Positions 34,387 to 42,874 of a stretch of 64,000 bases of DNA are shown piece after piece. This DNA comes from CAXRDE01 sp964229355 (GTDB taxonomy: Bacteria > Cyanobacteriota > Sericytochromatia > UBA7694): contig CAXRDE010000025.1 in NCBI GenBank assembly GCA_964229355.1, positions 310,001 to 374,000 of the forward strand, in the 5' to 3' direction. The position numbers and the translations under genes were made by a program. Numbering within the stretch: position 1 is the stretch's first letter; each line of letters begins with the position of its first letter. The notes below the pieces were generated by a model. That model did no database searches. It was not told the DNA's origin and saw only the letters and a list, made by a program, of their open reading frames with translations.

Positions 34387-35453
34387 AAAGTCGACGACAC
34401 CCGACGAGAAGGGGCTGCCATGGGCAAGTCCACCTCAGCTGCGGACTCACCTCCCCAGGAAACGGTTTTTTGTTGTTCTAAGTGCTGAATAAAACGAATA
34501 ATGGCCTGATCTTCTTTTAAAGGGCGCTGAAAGCGAAAACGAATGGTTTGAAACAGCTTGGTATCGCCTTTGGCAAAATAATTGCCCACCTGTTTGGTGG
34601 CCCACAAAATCAGGGGGTTAAAGGCATTTAACCACCGGGCTTTGTTTTTGACCGCCGTGGTGGGGGTAATTAAAATCGTCAGACCTTCCGCATGGCCTTC
34701 GGGGGTGGGGCGCAGCGCAAAGATAATATGGCAGTGCAAAAAGTCCGGCCCCACGGTAACGGAACCGGTGGTGCCTGCGGTGTAACACAGCGAGTAGGTC
34801 AAAGGACCGGCATAAAAGCGACTAAAAAAGCGCAGCAGCCAGTGCCGGGTGGGCATGACCGTGGTATTGTCACACTGAATCATATGATCATTGACCGCAT
34901 GGGTATGAAAGTCCACATGCACCGGTAAGTGGTGCACCGAGTTAAAGTGATGGGCATCAATGGCATTCACCAACACCACGCTGGGGTGGCACTTTTTGAC
35001 AAAGGTATTGCCAAAGGTGTGGGCCACCTCTACCCCTTCGAGCTCAGGAACATAATGCACTTCATGGGTGGGTTCCTTGCCGGTGTAAATCCAAATGACG
35101 CCGTATTTTTCACACACCGGGTAATGCTGAATGCGCGCCTGGATGCCCGGTTGCTTCCGGCAGGGAATATCCACCAGTTCCCCCTGGGCATCGTACTTCC
35201 AATGGTGAAAAAAGCAGCGCACGCCATCACCGTCCACACGGCCTTCCGCCAGATGCGCGCCCATATGGGGACAGTAGGCGTCGACCGCACGCACCACACC
35301 GTCTTCGCCGCGGTACACCGCCAGCTCTCGCCCCACAAAATTCAGGGCTTGAATCGCCCCTTTTTTGAGATCTTTGGACTTCAACGCCCAATACCAGGAT
35401 TCCACCACGGTATCAGTGCGGTTAAAGACTTCTGTATGCTCCAGCTTAGACAT
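34383..35453 (-). CDS. Rieske-type non-haem iron oxygenase
   Basis: The start at 35453 (AGAAGGAAGG about 9 nt upstream) gives 356 aa. The Rieske cluster ligands are visible: C61-x-H63 and C80-x2-H83 (CPHMGAH and CFFHHW). The mononuclear iron site follows: D166-x2-H169-x4-H174 in NAIDAHHFNSVHH, the D-x2-H-x4-H pattern of ring-hydroxylating and KshA-type oxygenases. These need a ferredoxin/reductase partner, and none is nearby. The gene is coupled to an SDR. The size and motif spacing fit single-component oxygenases such as 3-ketosteroid-9-alpha-hydroxylase oxygenase, but the substrate is unknown. Confidence 0.85.
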   Translation of the reverse strand: MSKLEHTEVFNRTDTVVESWYWALKSKDLKKGAIQALNFVGRELAVYRGEDGVVRAVDAYCPHMGAHLAEGRVDGDGVRCFFHHWKYDAQGELVDIPCRKQPGIQARIQHYPVCEKYGVIWIYTGKEPTHEVHYVPELEGVEVAHTFGNTFVKKCHPSVVLVNAIDAHHFNSVHHLPVHVDFHTHAVNDHMIQCDNTTVMPTRHWLLRFFSRFYAGPLTYSLCYTAGTTGSVTVGPDFLHCHIIFALRPTPEGHAEGLTILITPTTAVKNKARWLNAFNPLILWATKQVGNYFAKGDTKLFQTIRFRFQRPLKEDQAIIRFIQHLEQQKTVSWGGESAAEVDLPMAAPSRRVSSTL

Positions 35454-35493
35454 AAAACCCGCCCTTCCTTCTGAAAAACTTATCGTGCGCCGT

Positions 35494-36351
35494 TTACTCC
35501 GGCTTGCCTGAATCAGAGGCCGTGTCGGGGGGACAATTGTGACCGGCCCCGTGAAAGCGCTGACTAAAACGTTCGTTTTGCCAGGCATAAATGTCGTACC
35601 AACGGGCCCCGTTGGCAATGCCCTGGATCAAAATATGCTGGGTGCGGTTATCGGTGGCAAAGCTTGATACAAAACGATAGGTGCCACAGTCGGTGGTATT
35701 GCGTCGAAAATTGAGCAAGCGCTGCACGTAACGCCGCCCTACTTTTTCGATCACCATCAGGGCACTGGCTTCGGGGCAAGGATTCTGAGGATGGCGGATT
35801 TCAGCCTCAATGGCAGCAAAATAGCGGGTACCGTTCACCAACGTAAAGGCCGTACTTTGACGGGTGCGAAAGCGCTGCAAGTCCTTTTTCTGAAACCCCT
35901 TGCTCACAAAGGCTTTTTGGGCCAGCGGCACCACCGCCGCCAGCAGGGCTTTATCGGGGTAATTTCCCGCGTAGCGCTTGCTGCCGGGAAAGTCAGGGGT
36001 CATGGTCAACAATGGCCGCGTCAAACTGCGCTCAATATTACCGGTCCACAACCCATAGCTCGTGCATTGCGCGGGCGCAGGCTGAAACAGCTCAGGGTAA
36101 AAATAGTTTTGAATTTCACCGTTTAAAAACAGCGGAAACTCACGGTAAGCCGCCAGTAGATCACGGCCTAAGGCATCCTGGGCCTCACGCTGGGTCGGGG
36201 GGGGCGCAAAGTCATCATTCACCCACAGGGCCACAGGGCGCAAGCCTTCCCCCTCGTTGACCAGCAACATAGGGGTGGCGTGGGCAGGTCGCACTAAGCC
36301 CCAGAGTAAGCAAAAGGTCAGAAGACCGACTGCGCTGTGCACGCGTCTCAT
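35494..36351 (-). CDS. Secreted protein of unknown function
   Basis: The 285-aa product has a signal peptide (MRRVHSAVGLLTFCLLWGLVRPAHA) and a mature part with paired cysteines and many aromatic residues. ALMVIEKVGRRYVQRLLNFRRNTTDCGTYRFVSSFA and NGARWYDIYAWQNERFSQRFHG read as a beta-rich domain. No enzyme motif is recognised. It starts 6 nt after the end of the alpha/beta-hydrolase gene and stops about 40 nt before the Rieske start. It lacks a visible RBS, so translation probably depends on the upstream gene. Confidence 0.65.
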   Translation of the reverse strand: MRRVHSAVGLLTFCLLWGLVRPAHATPMLLVNEGEGLRPVALWVNDDFAPPPTQREAQDALGRDLLAAYREFPLFLNGEIQNYFYPELFQPAPAQCTSYGLWTGNIERSLTRPLLTMTPDFPGSKRYAGNYPDKALLAAVVPLAQKAFVSKGFQKKDLQRFRTRQSTAFTLVNGTRYFAAIEAEIRHPQNPCPEASALMVIEKVGRRYVQRLLNFRRNTTDCGTYRFVSSFATDNRTQHILIQGIANGARWYDIYAWQNERFSQRFHGAGHNCPPDTASDSGKPE

Positions 36352-36357
36352 GGCGTA

Positions 36358-37242
36358 CTAGCCCGCAGCTGTCACAGGACTTTCGGGCATGTGGGCGGTC
36401 AACCAGTCGATGATTTGATGGGTCACCTCTTTGGCTTTGCGATCGCCCAACAGCGAGTGCCCCGATTCGGTTACCACTTCCCAGGTTTTGTCAGACACAG
36501 GTAAGGCATCAAACACCGCTTTCGAATGGGCCACGGGAATAAGCTTGTCTTTTTCAGCAGCCATCACCAACATGGGCGCTTTCACTTTTTCGGCATAGAG
36601 CACATTGTCTTGCTTTTCGATGACATAGGGGTAATTGCGCACGGAAATGTGGGTTTGTAAAATTTTATGGGTATTGGCCCGCTGAATGGCTTCCGGGCTT
36701 TCATAAATGTCTTTGGCTTTGACCCGGTAAGGCACATAGATATGCTTACCAAAAATTTTTTGAAAGGGCTTCGACAATTGCGACAAAATAGAATAAGGGG
36801 TTTGCTCAAAAGGCTTAAGGCTTTCGCGGGTTTGGCGCATGGGGGCCAATAAAATGCCGCCTCGCACCAGCTTGGCTGCAGGGGTTCCTAAAAAGCGCAG
36901 CACAGCACTGGTGCCCAGGCTGTGCCCGATAATAAAGGTCTGGTCAATATCCACCTCTGGGCGATCGATCAGGGTCTGGTACGCCCGCAGGGTGTCTTCT
37001 AAATGGCCTTTTTCACTCACATAAGCGCGGTGTCCAGTGCTCTCGCCGTGACCGCTATAGTCAAAGGTCAAAACCGCCCAGCCCTCGCGGCAGAGGTTGT
37101 GAGGCAGGGCCATAAACTCTTCTTTGCACGAGGCAAAGCCATGACACAAAAGAATGGCCGGGCGTGGCCCGGGCAAAGTGGGAACATACAGCTTGGCTGC
37201 GAGGGTCGTATCCCCCGGGATTTTAATGTCTTCAACGTGCAT
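36358..37242 (-). CDS. Alpha/beta hydrolase
   Basis: A 294-aa serine hydrolase of the lysophospholipase/acylaminoacyl-peptidase-like fold. LLCHGFASCKEEF supplies the oxyanion region, DYSGHGES follows, and the nucleophile elbow is G106-H-S108-L-G110. The acid is in VMAAEKDKLIP and the histidine in TESGHSLLGDRKAKEV near the end. No signal peptide is seen, so it is cytoplasmic. Substrate not predictable. It lies upstream of the secreted 285-aa protein, in probable co-transcription. Confidence 0.88.
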   Translation of the reverse strand: MHVEDIKIPGDTTLAAKLYVPTLPGPRPAILLCHGFASCKEEFMALPHNLCREGWAVLTFDYSGHGESTGHRAYVSEKGHLEDTLRAYQTLIDRPEVDIDQTFIIGHSLGTSAVLRFLGTPAAKLVRGGILLAPMRQTRESLKPFEQTPYSILSQLSKPFQKIFGKHIYVPYRVKAKDIYESPEAIQRANTHKILQTHISVRNYPYVIEKQDNVLYAEKVKAPMLVMAAEKDKLIPVAHSKAVFDALPVSDKTWEVVTESGHSLLGDRKAKEVTHQIIDWLTAHMPESPVTAAG

Positions 37243-37263
37243 AAGAAAACCTCACCAGTAGAA

Positions 37264-37881
37264 TCAAGGCCCCTTCACCATACCAGATTTTGCCGCTGAC
37301 AGGGGGGCAAAGGTTACGGTTTCAAAGCCCGTTGCTTTAAACAAAGAAGTAAAGTAGTGTTCGGCCTGGGCCTGGGCCTCGGCTAAAACCTGTGCATCCC
37401 TGGCCTGACGGGCCAATTGGGCGTGTAACGCCTGCACCGCTTCTTGCTGAAAATTTGCAAAGGTTTGCTGAGAAGTCAACAGCCCTTTTTTGACCCCCAC
37501 AAATTCTACATCTTTGGCGTTCATAATCAGGTCTTGCACCCTGACCGGGGGCAGGTAAACCGTAAGGTTTTTTTGGTCTCGTTCCAGCTTAACCTGCGAG
37601 AGATCGAGGGCATACACTGCCTTGGCACGGGCCACCACCACAAACTCGCTGGCGTTCAAAAAGGCCGGATTACTGAAGCGTTCATGGGCCAGCAAATGGC
37701 TGTTTAACACCTGTAAATGCTGCATTTTTTCAAAGCGCTCTAGCAACAAACGCTGTTGGATATCCCACCGGGGAGTGGCTGAGGTGTTCCACCACAGAAA
37801 ACCGAGCACAGAGAGTGCCAGCCCGATAAATCCAAAAATAATGAACGCAACCCGTTTTTTTAAATGTTGTGCAAAACGCAT
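37264..37881 (-). CDS. Membrane-anchored DUF4230-type protein
   Basis: The 205-aa protein has one N-terminal membrane helix (about 12-32) and a periplasmic part: ERFEKMQHLQVLNSHLLAHERFSN..., FVVVARAKAVYALDLSQVKLERDQKNLTVYLPPVRV, then a long Ala/Gln-rich helix (QAVQALHAQLARQARDAQVLAEAQAQAEHYFTSLF). That order is typical of DUF4230, of unknown function. AAAGGA lies 6 nt before the ATG. It stands between a YkgJ-like gene and the hydrolase, 11 nt after the former. Confidence 0.75.
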   Translation of the reverse strand: MRFAQHLKKRVAFIIFGFIGLALSVLGFLWWNTSATPRWDIQQRLLLERFEKMQHLQVLNSHLLAHERFSNPAFLNASEFVVVARAKAVYALDLSQVKLERDQKNLTVYLPPVRVQDLIMNAKDVEFVGVKKGLLTSQQTFANFQQEAVQALHAQLARQARDAQVLAEAQAQAEHYFTSLFKATGFETVTFAPLSAAKSGMVKGP

Positions 37882-37892
37882 GGTTTATCCTT

Positions 37893-38468
37893 TCACACCC
37901 GCTCCGACAAAAAGCGGACAAAATCCGCCAGCCCGTAACCCGTGTTTGACGTGCTGGCCCCGACATTCCAGCGTGCCACGAGCAAGGCATAGGCACGGTA
38001 ATCCCGCGCAATGGCGTCCATTTCAGCCTGCAGCTCGGTCACCGTTTCAGAAGGCACCGGGGTGCGATCACAGGCTAACCTTACCAGCATTTCATGCTGG
38101 GGTGCAACCCGCAAATCCCGCTCCCCAGGCGTATGCTCCAGAGGCCAAATACGGCAAACCCGCGGGCGCACCTGATACACCTGACACTGTTGCTGCGCCC
38201 CCAAAAACGCACAGGCTCCCTGGCGCTGACGCAAAATGAGCACCCCCGGTGCACCATTTAACCAGAGAACTTCAGGGTGCGTTGTCTCCACCGGGCGAAA
38301 CTGTAACCACTCCTGCAAGGGGCGTTCCGGCTCCTGTCGATAAATGCGCAGTATATCCTGGTGGTTAAGGGGCACCTGCATTTCGCGACAGCAATCTCCG
38401 CACTGGTTACACCCGAACAACAGGGGGGGCTTTGGCTGAAATGCTCTGGCCCAACGCCACAAGCTCAT
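37893..38468 (-). CDS. YkgJ-family cysteine-cluster protein
   Basis: The 191-aa protein has FGCNQCGDCC (Cys20, 23, 26, 27) near the start and a second group in GACAFLGAQQQCQVYQVRPRVCRIWPLE, the YkgJ/FliB-like pattern expected to bind zinc or an iron-sulfur cluster. The function of the family is unsettled. It is coupled by a 4-nt overlap to the upstream substrate-binding lipoprotein gene. The rest is helical and has no membrane segment. Confidence 0.8.
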   Translation of the reverse strand: MSLWRWARAFQPKPPLLFGCNQCGDCCREMQVPLNHQDILRIYRQEPERPLQEWLQFRPVETTHPEVLWLNGAPGVLILRQRQGACAFLGAQQQCQVYQVRPRVCRIWPLEHTPGERDLRVAPQHEMLVRLACDRTPVPSETVTELQAEMDAIARDYRAYALLVARWNVGASTSNTGYGLADFVRFLSERV

Positions 38469-39619
38469 GGGCTCGCAGGCGCGGGCTTGATCTGCAGGGG
38501 AGTGTTTAACACAGCAGCAAGGGGTTTACCCAGGCTTTGTCCTGCGGTGGCCCCAAAGCGTTCAGGGGTTTCGGCAGGCACAAACTCCCCGGTCTCGCGC
38601 AGAGAAAACACCGCAGAGGCAGGAGGACGGTAATGGGCAAAATGCTGCTGTAAAGCCTGACTTACCGATTCTCGGGTCATTTTTTTGCCCGACTGCCCCA
38701 GGGCCTGAAAAGTATGCTGTAGAGCGGTATAAGTGGTGTAGGCAAAAGGACCCGGACGACCAAAGCGCTGACTGTAGTGGCCATAAAAGGCTTCCGCCTC
38801 AGGGGTCAAAGGCGTTGCCATGACCCAGCCGTTCTGGGCTTGCTGTACCCCCAGCAAACGGGCAAAATCATGCTCCCACAGGGGTCTTCCCCCCATCCAA
38901 TCCACCGCAATTCCCCGCGAAAACAGCGCATTCAAAAAGTGGGCTGCGGCCTGGTAACCTCCAGCATAAAACACCAATTCAGGAATATCCGCCTGCAATT
39001 TTTGCAAGGTGGCTTCGGTGCCATCGTCTTCAATGACCGTAATACGGGCCGGCACTTTTGAGGCCGGTGCTTGACGCAACGCAATCAGCATTTGCTGGGC
39101 GAGATCTCGCCCATAAATACTGGGGTTATGTACCACGGCCACATGGTTATATTGCAATTGATGAATCCAGGCACTGGCACTAACCGCTTGCTTGTGGTTG
39201 TCGTTTAAGGTGCGAAAAAAGGTCTGGCCTTCTCCGGGAATATACGTTAACGCCACAGCGGGAGACACCAGCGCCAGATGCGCCCTGGCATAGGTAGGGA
39301 GGGTCATCTGGGTCGCGGTACTGCTGTAATGACCAATCACCGCCAGCACGTCCGAGCTCACCAGACTCTGAGCAATGGCCAGCGCTTTTTCGGGATCATC
39401 ACGGTCGTCTTCAATATGCAAAGAAATCCGCTTCCCGTTAATACCACCGGCCTGGTTTTGCTCTTCCACCGCCAACACTGCTGCGTTGAGCATATCTTCT
39501 CCCCGGGGAGCAGACTGCCCACTCAGGGGGAGGGTGACGCCAATTTTAACTTCCCGTGGGCTACAGGCGCTCATTACACTCAGGCCGGTCAGGGCCAATG
39601 CCGTCAAATAAACTTTCAT
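38465..39619 (-). CDS. Branched-chain amino-acid-type ABC substrate-binding lipoprotein
   Basis: A 384-aa lipoprotein (lipobox VMSAC, Cys19) of the Peripla_BP_6/LivJ family. It has KIGVTLPLSGQSAPRGEDMLNAAVLAVEEQNQAGGINGKRISLHIEDDRDDPEKALAIAQSLV, then the VLAVIGHYSS loop that contacts the ligand, and VAVVHNPSIYGRDLAQ. No permease or ATPase genes are adjacent, so it may work as a sensor subunit or with components elsewhere. It follows the kinase-TPR gene after 9 nt. The start codon has only a too-close GAGG, so the RBS is weak. Confidence 0.88.
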   Translation of the reverse strand: MKVYLTALALTGLSVMSACSPREVKIGVTLPLSGQSAPRGEDMLNAAVLAVEEQNQAGGINGKRISLHIEDDRDDPEKALAIAQSLVSSDVLAVIGHYSSTATQMTLPTYARAHLALVSPAVALTYIPGEGQTFFRTLNDNHKQAVSASAWIHQLQYNHVAVVHNPSIYGRDLAQQMLIALRQAPASKVPARITVIEDDGTEATLQKLQADIPELVFYAGGYQAAAHFLNALFSRGIAVDWMGGRPLWEHDFARLLGVQQAQNGWVMATPLTPEAEAFYGHYSQRFGRPGPFAYTTYTALQHTFQALGQSGKKMTRESVSQALQQHFAHYRPPASAVFSLRETGEFVPAETPERFGATAGQSLGKPLAAVLNTPLQIKPAPASP

Positions 39620-39628
39620 GCCTCTATG

Positions 39629-41701
39629 TTATCGCTTTTTCTCACCGCTGGTGGGAGGTAAGTTCAACAAATTCATGGAGGTTTCGCGTGAATAATCTCG
39701 TACGGTGGTGCTCTCTTTGCGGCGAAAACGGGCCAGACGCTGCTTTCGCAGACGGTTTTTTTGTCGCTCGTAGAGCAGGTCTAAATCTTGAGAGGCCTGG
39801 TGCTGCATGGCAGCGGTTAGGGTCTGGTGACAGCTTAGGCACTGCTCCAGCGCCTGAATGGTTTCATTCTCTTTGCCCTGCTCATAGTAAGCGCGGGCAA
39901 TCAAAAAGTACACCATGGCTTCTTGCTGTCCACAGGGACGCTCAGAGACATACTTCAAGGTATTGAGCGCATCTTCCAACTGCAGCTTTTCGCGGTAAGC
40001 GGCAGCCAAAAACAGATAGTTTTCAAGGTTTTCGGGGTTACACATCAGGGCATGCTTGTACATCTCGATGGCATCTTCATGCTGACTCAAACGGGAGTAC
40101 ACAAACCCCAGCAAACTGTAACTCATCTCCCAGTCGGAGCCGTGGGGTTTGCCTTCATCTGCGATCAGTTGCTCTAATAACTTGCGGCACTCGCCAATTT
40201 CTCCGGTCTGGTAGTACACATTGGCCAAATTATGGCGCAGCTGAGGGCTCTGGTCAAAGGTGAGCAAACGCTGATACGTTAGGGCAGCTTCTAAATAACG
40301 GCCCAGCTCGTGCTGCAAGGCGGCCAATTCAGTGAGTACAGCGGGTTGATCAGCCTGACATTGCAGTGCCTTTTCATAACAACCCAGGGCCGCTTCGCGA
40401 TACCCCAGCATTTTATACACCTGACCCGCCAGTTCATAAACCTGGCTGAAAGGAGGTCCCTGGGCCATGAGCTGCTGCAAGTGGGGCAGGGCATCAGGGT
40501 AACGCGCGACCCGTAACAGGGACTCCACCAACGCCAGACGCACTTCTTTGCGCTCAGGTGCATTCTCAAGGGCTCTTTCAAAGGCCTTCACGGCACAGGA
40601 ATCATAGCCTTCCGCCTGCTCAATATGGCCCATTTGAAAGCGGGCTTCTCCGTGGCGGGGGTTCAGGTCCAGCAGGCGGCGGTAGCACCGACGGGCCTGC
40701 TCCCAGTTTTTTTGTTGCATAAACAGCTGGCCCAGCAACTCCAGAGCAGGCACGTATTCAGGGTCCTGCTGCAGCGCATGAATAAGATACGCCTGGGCGT
40801 TTTCGCGGGATTTACCCACCTCTAAATGCCAGCGCGCTTCCCCATAATACAGCGTCGCATGGGTGAGGAGCGCTTCGATTTCCAGAGCCAGTTTACGGGC
40901 CGTGGGGGTCCGGTAATCGGGATCTTTGCGCAGGGTTTGAAAGACCACCTCTTCTAAAGCCGGAGGCACATAGGGGTTTTGAGACCGCAAAGGGTGAGGG
41001 TCTTTGGCTTCGTCCAAAAGATTATGCATGGTTTCAGAGAGGGCTTCGCCCTCAAAGGGCAAATGGCCGGTGAGCAACTGGTATAAAATCACGCCCACCG
41101 AAAAGACATCGGCGCGAAAATCCAGCTCGCTCTGGCCCAGAAACTGCTCTGGAGACATGTAATAAAAAGTGCCCTGCACCTGGATTTCACCACGCAGCAG
41201 GGTATCCTGGGTCACGCTGGGGGCAAAGACCTTACGGGCACAGCCAAAGTCAATCAGACAAATGCGATTTTCTTCGGTCACCATTATGTTTTCCGGGTGA
41301 ATATCCCGGTGAATAATGCCCTGATCATGGATATAGTGCAGGGCCTGACACAGCTGCTGCACGATATTTAGCGCTTCGAGGGGTGAAAAGCTCACCTTGC
41401 GCTGCAGTAACTCTTTTAAGGTGGGGTAAGGCTTATAAGTGGTAACCAGATAGGGCTGGTTTTCGTGTTCGAAATAATCCAGGGCTTCTACAATACTGTC
41501 ATGCTTGAGATACAGGTGAATATTGCATTCGCGACGAAAGCGCTGCTGGCGCTCGTGCAGAGAGAGTCCGTCTTCTTCCAGAGCGTGCGGAAGCAGACGC
41601 TTGAGAACCACCTTTTGTCCGGTACTGCCATGCTGAGCAAGCCAGAGGCAACAGCTCTGGGTACGCGTGAGCTCACGGATAATGTGGTAATCAGCTAGCA
41701 T
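39629..41701 (-). CDS. Ser/Thr protein kinase with C-terminal TPR repeats
   Basis: The 690-aa protein has an N-terminal kinase domain (about 5-275): VVLKRLLP lysine, catalytic loop HRDIHPEN (the usual Lys is His), LIDFGCARK with an intact DFG, and MSPEQFLG. From about 290 onward it is built of about eight to ten TPR-like repeats (ALELLGQLFMQQKNWEQARRCYRRLLDLNPRHGEARFQMG and similar), which normally bind partner proteins. No membrane helix is visible, so it is likely cytoplasmic. The substrate-binding lipoprotein directly downstream could be co-regulated. Confidence 0.92.
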   Translation of the reverse strand: MLADYHIIRELTRTQSCCLWLAQHGSTGQKVVLKRLLPHALEEDGLSLHERQQRFRRECNIHLYLKHDSIVEALDYFEHENQPYLVTTYKPYPTLKELLQRKVSFSPLEALNIVQQLCQALHYIHDQGIIHRDIHPENIMVTEENRICLIDFGCARKVFAPSVTQDTLLRGEIQVQGTFYYMSPEQFLGQSELDFRADVFSVGVILYQLLTGHLPFEGEALSETMHNLLDEAKDPHPLRSQNPYVPPALEEVVFQTLRKDPDYRTPTARKLALEIEALLTHATLYYGEARWHLEVGKSRENAQAYLIHALQQDPEYVPALELLGQLFMQQKNWEQARRCYRRLLDLNPRHGEARFQMGHIEQAEGYDSCAVKAFERALENAPERKEVRLALVESLLRVARYPDALPHLQQLMAQGPPFSQVYELAGQVYKMLGYREAALGCYEKALQCQADQPAVLTELAALQHELGRYLEAALTYQRLLTFDQSPQLRHNLANVYYQTGEIGECRKLLEQLIADEGKPHGSDWEMSYSLLGFVYSRLSQHEDAIEMYKHALMCNPENLENYLFLAAAYREKLQLEDALNTLKYVSERPCGQQEAMVYFLIARAYYEQGKENETIQALEQCLSCHQTLTAAMQHQASQDLDLLYERQKNRLRKQRLARFRRKESTTVRDYSRETSMNLLNLPPTSGEKKR

Positions 41702-41824
41702 GTTCTGCGATGAAGCGTCCTTTGACGGGTGAGTTACATTTTGTTAAAAAACGCAGGGGTTTTGATGGGGTGTGGGGAACACTCCCCATGATACCACACA
41801 AAAAATAAGGAATACAGCCCTTTT

Positions 41825-42874
41825 TCAAGATTTTTGAAAAATACTTTCAGCCTGCTGAAGCAATTGTTGCAAGGCTTCACGGGATTTTTCGGCCCCCTGA
41901 TAACGCAGCGCTTCATCTTTTTTAAGCAAAGCCTGGCAACGCTCATAAAAAGCCATGGGCACCAGCTGTCGCTGCATTTCCTGTAAAATTTCTTGATTAC
42001 TCAGGGCCTGCCTGGCTTTTTCTTCGGACAGGGCGCCGCGCTGATGCAAATTGTCCATCAGTTCCCGGCGAAAGGTTTGCAAAACCGCGTCCATGGGTTC
42101 AGAACCCAATTGGCGCTGACTCTCAGGAAAATGGGCTAACGCTGCAGGCAGAACAATGGCGGGCTCCGCAGCGACTCCAGCAGATTTGGGCGTACCTGCC
42201 GGTGCTTTTTTACGCCAAACAATACCCACCGCCACCCCTGCGGCAAGCACCAACAGCAACAATGCGCCCTGAAAAATCTGCTGCGCAAGCGACGGCTCAC
42301 GCTGCGCTTCACCCTGAGGGTCGATACCCGGTGGCGAAAAATCTGAAAAAGGGGCCAAAGGCGTTTCGGCAGGAGACACCGGCGGTGACGTCGACAGCTG
42401 TGGGGACACAGAGGGCGCAGGACTCTCCAGGGGACGCAATTGCCCCGGCGCGGACACCACATTGACCACCACCGTTTCTGAACGCAGGGTATACCGACGA
42501 TTGCCCTCCTGATAAGGCTGTTCCAGGGCCGGAATTTTGAAGGTGCCTACCTGCTGCGGCCTGAGAATGTAAACAGCTTCCGTGTTCATTTTTTGTCGAT
42601 CACCCAACTGCACCCGATAGGTCTGGGTTTGGTAATTCACCACTTCCAAATGGGGCAGATCAGGCAATGTCAGCTGGGGCACGGCAAAATCCTGGGCCAA
42701 ATTTTCAGAGGACTGTACGACACTAATGCGCAAGGTAAAGGTATCTCCCAACACCACCTCTTGCGGAGTGGCCGTCACTTCTAAATACGCCTCAGCGTAC
42801 ACAGGGGCAGCGCAACAGAGCACCACCCCCATGCCTAAGAAGGGGGCTTTATTCAAGTCCCTTGCCCGCCACAC
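41825..42874 (-). CDS. BatD-like protein
   Basis: The 349-aa protein has a signal sequence (MWRARDLNKAPFLGMGVVLCCAAPVYA), then AYLEVTATPQEVVLGDTFTLRISV, LPDLPHLEVVNYQTQTYRVQ and VYILRPQQVGTFKIPALE. These are the marks of BatD proteins, which carry Ig-like domains outside the membrane. A Pro/Ser-rich linker, one membrane helix (about 205-222) and a helical cytoplasmic tail follow. Bat proteins work with MoxR ATPases and von Willebrand-factor proteins, and none of these is nearby. The start overlaps the preceding PilT-like gene by 26 nt; a start at 42832 would reduce this but lose the positive N-terminus. Confidence 0.75.
   Translation of the reverse strand: MWRARDLNKAPFLGMGVVLCCAAPVYAEAYLEVTATPQEVVLGDTFTLRISVVQSSENLAQDFAVPQLTLPDLPHLEVVNYQTQTYRVQLGDRQKMNTEAVYILRPQQVGTFKIPALEQPYQEGNRRYTLRSETVVVNVVSAPGQLRPLESPAPSVSPQLSTSPPVSPAETPLAPFSDFSPPGIDPQGEAQREPSLAQQIFQGALLLLVLAAGVAVGIVWRKKAPAGTPKSAGVAAEPAIVLPAALAHFPESQRQLGSEPMDAVLQTFRRELMDNLHQRGALSEEKARQALSNQEILQEMQRQLVPMAFYERCQALLKKDEALRYQGAEKSREALQQLLQQAESIFQKS

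Noticed and set aside
35454..35618. Upstream extension of the Rieske protein to 411 aa
   Set aside because: The extra residues overlap the neighbouring secreted-protein gene in another frame, and the RBS fits 35453.
41773..41788. TGGGGA-ACAC-TCCCCA hairpin between the BatD-like and kinase-TPR genes
   Set aside because: The stem is only 6 bp and has no U tract on either strand, so it was not called a terminator.
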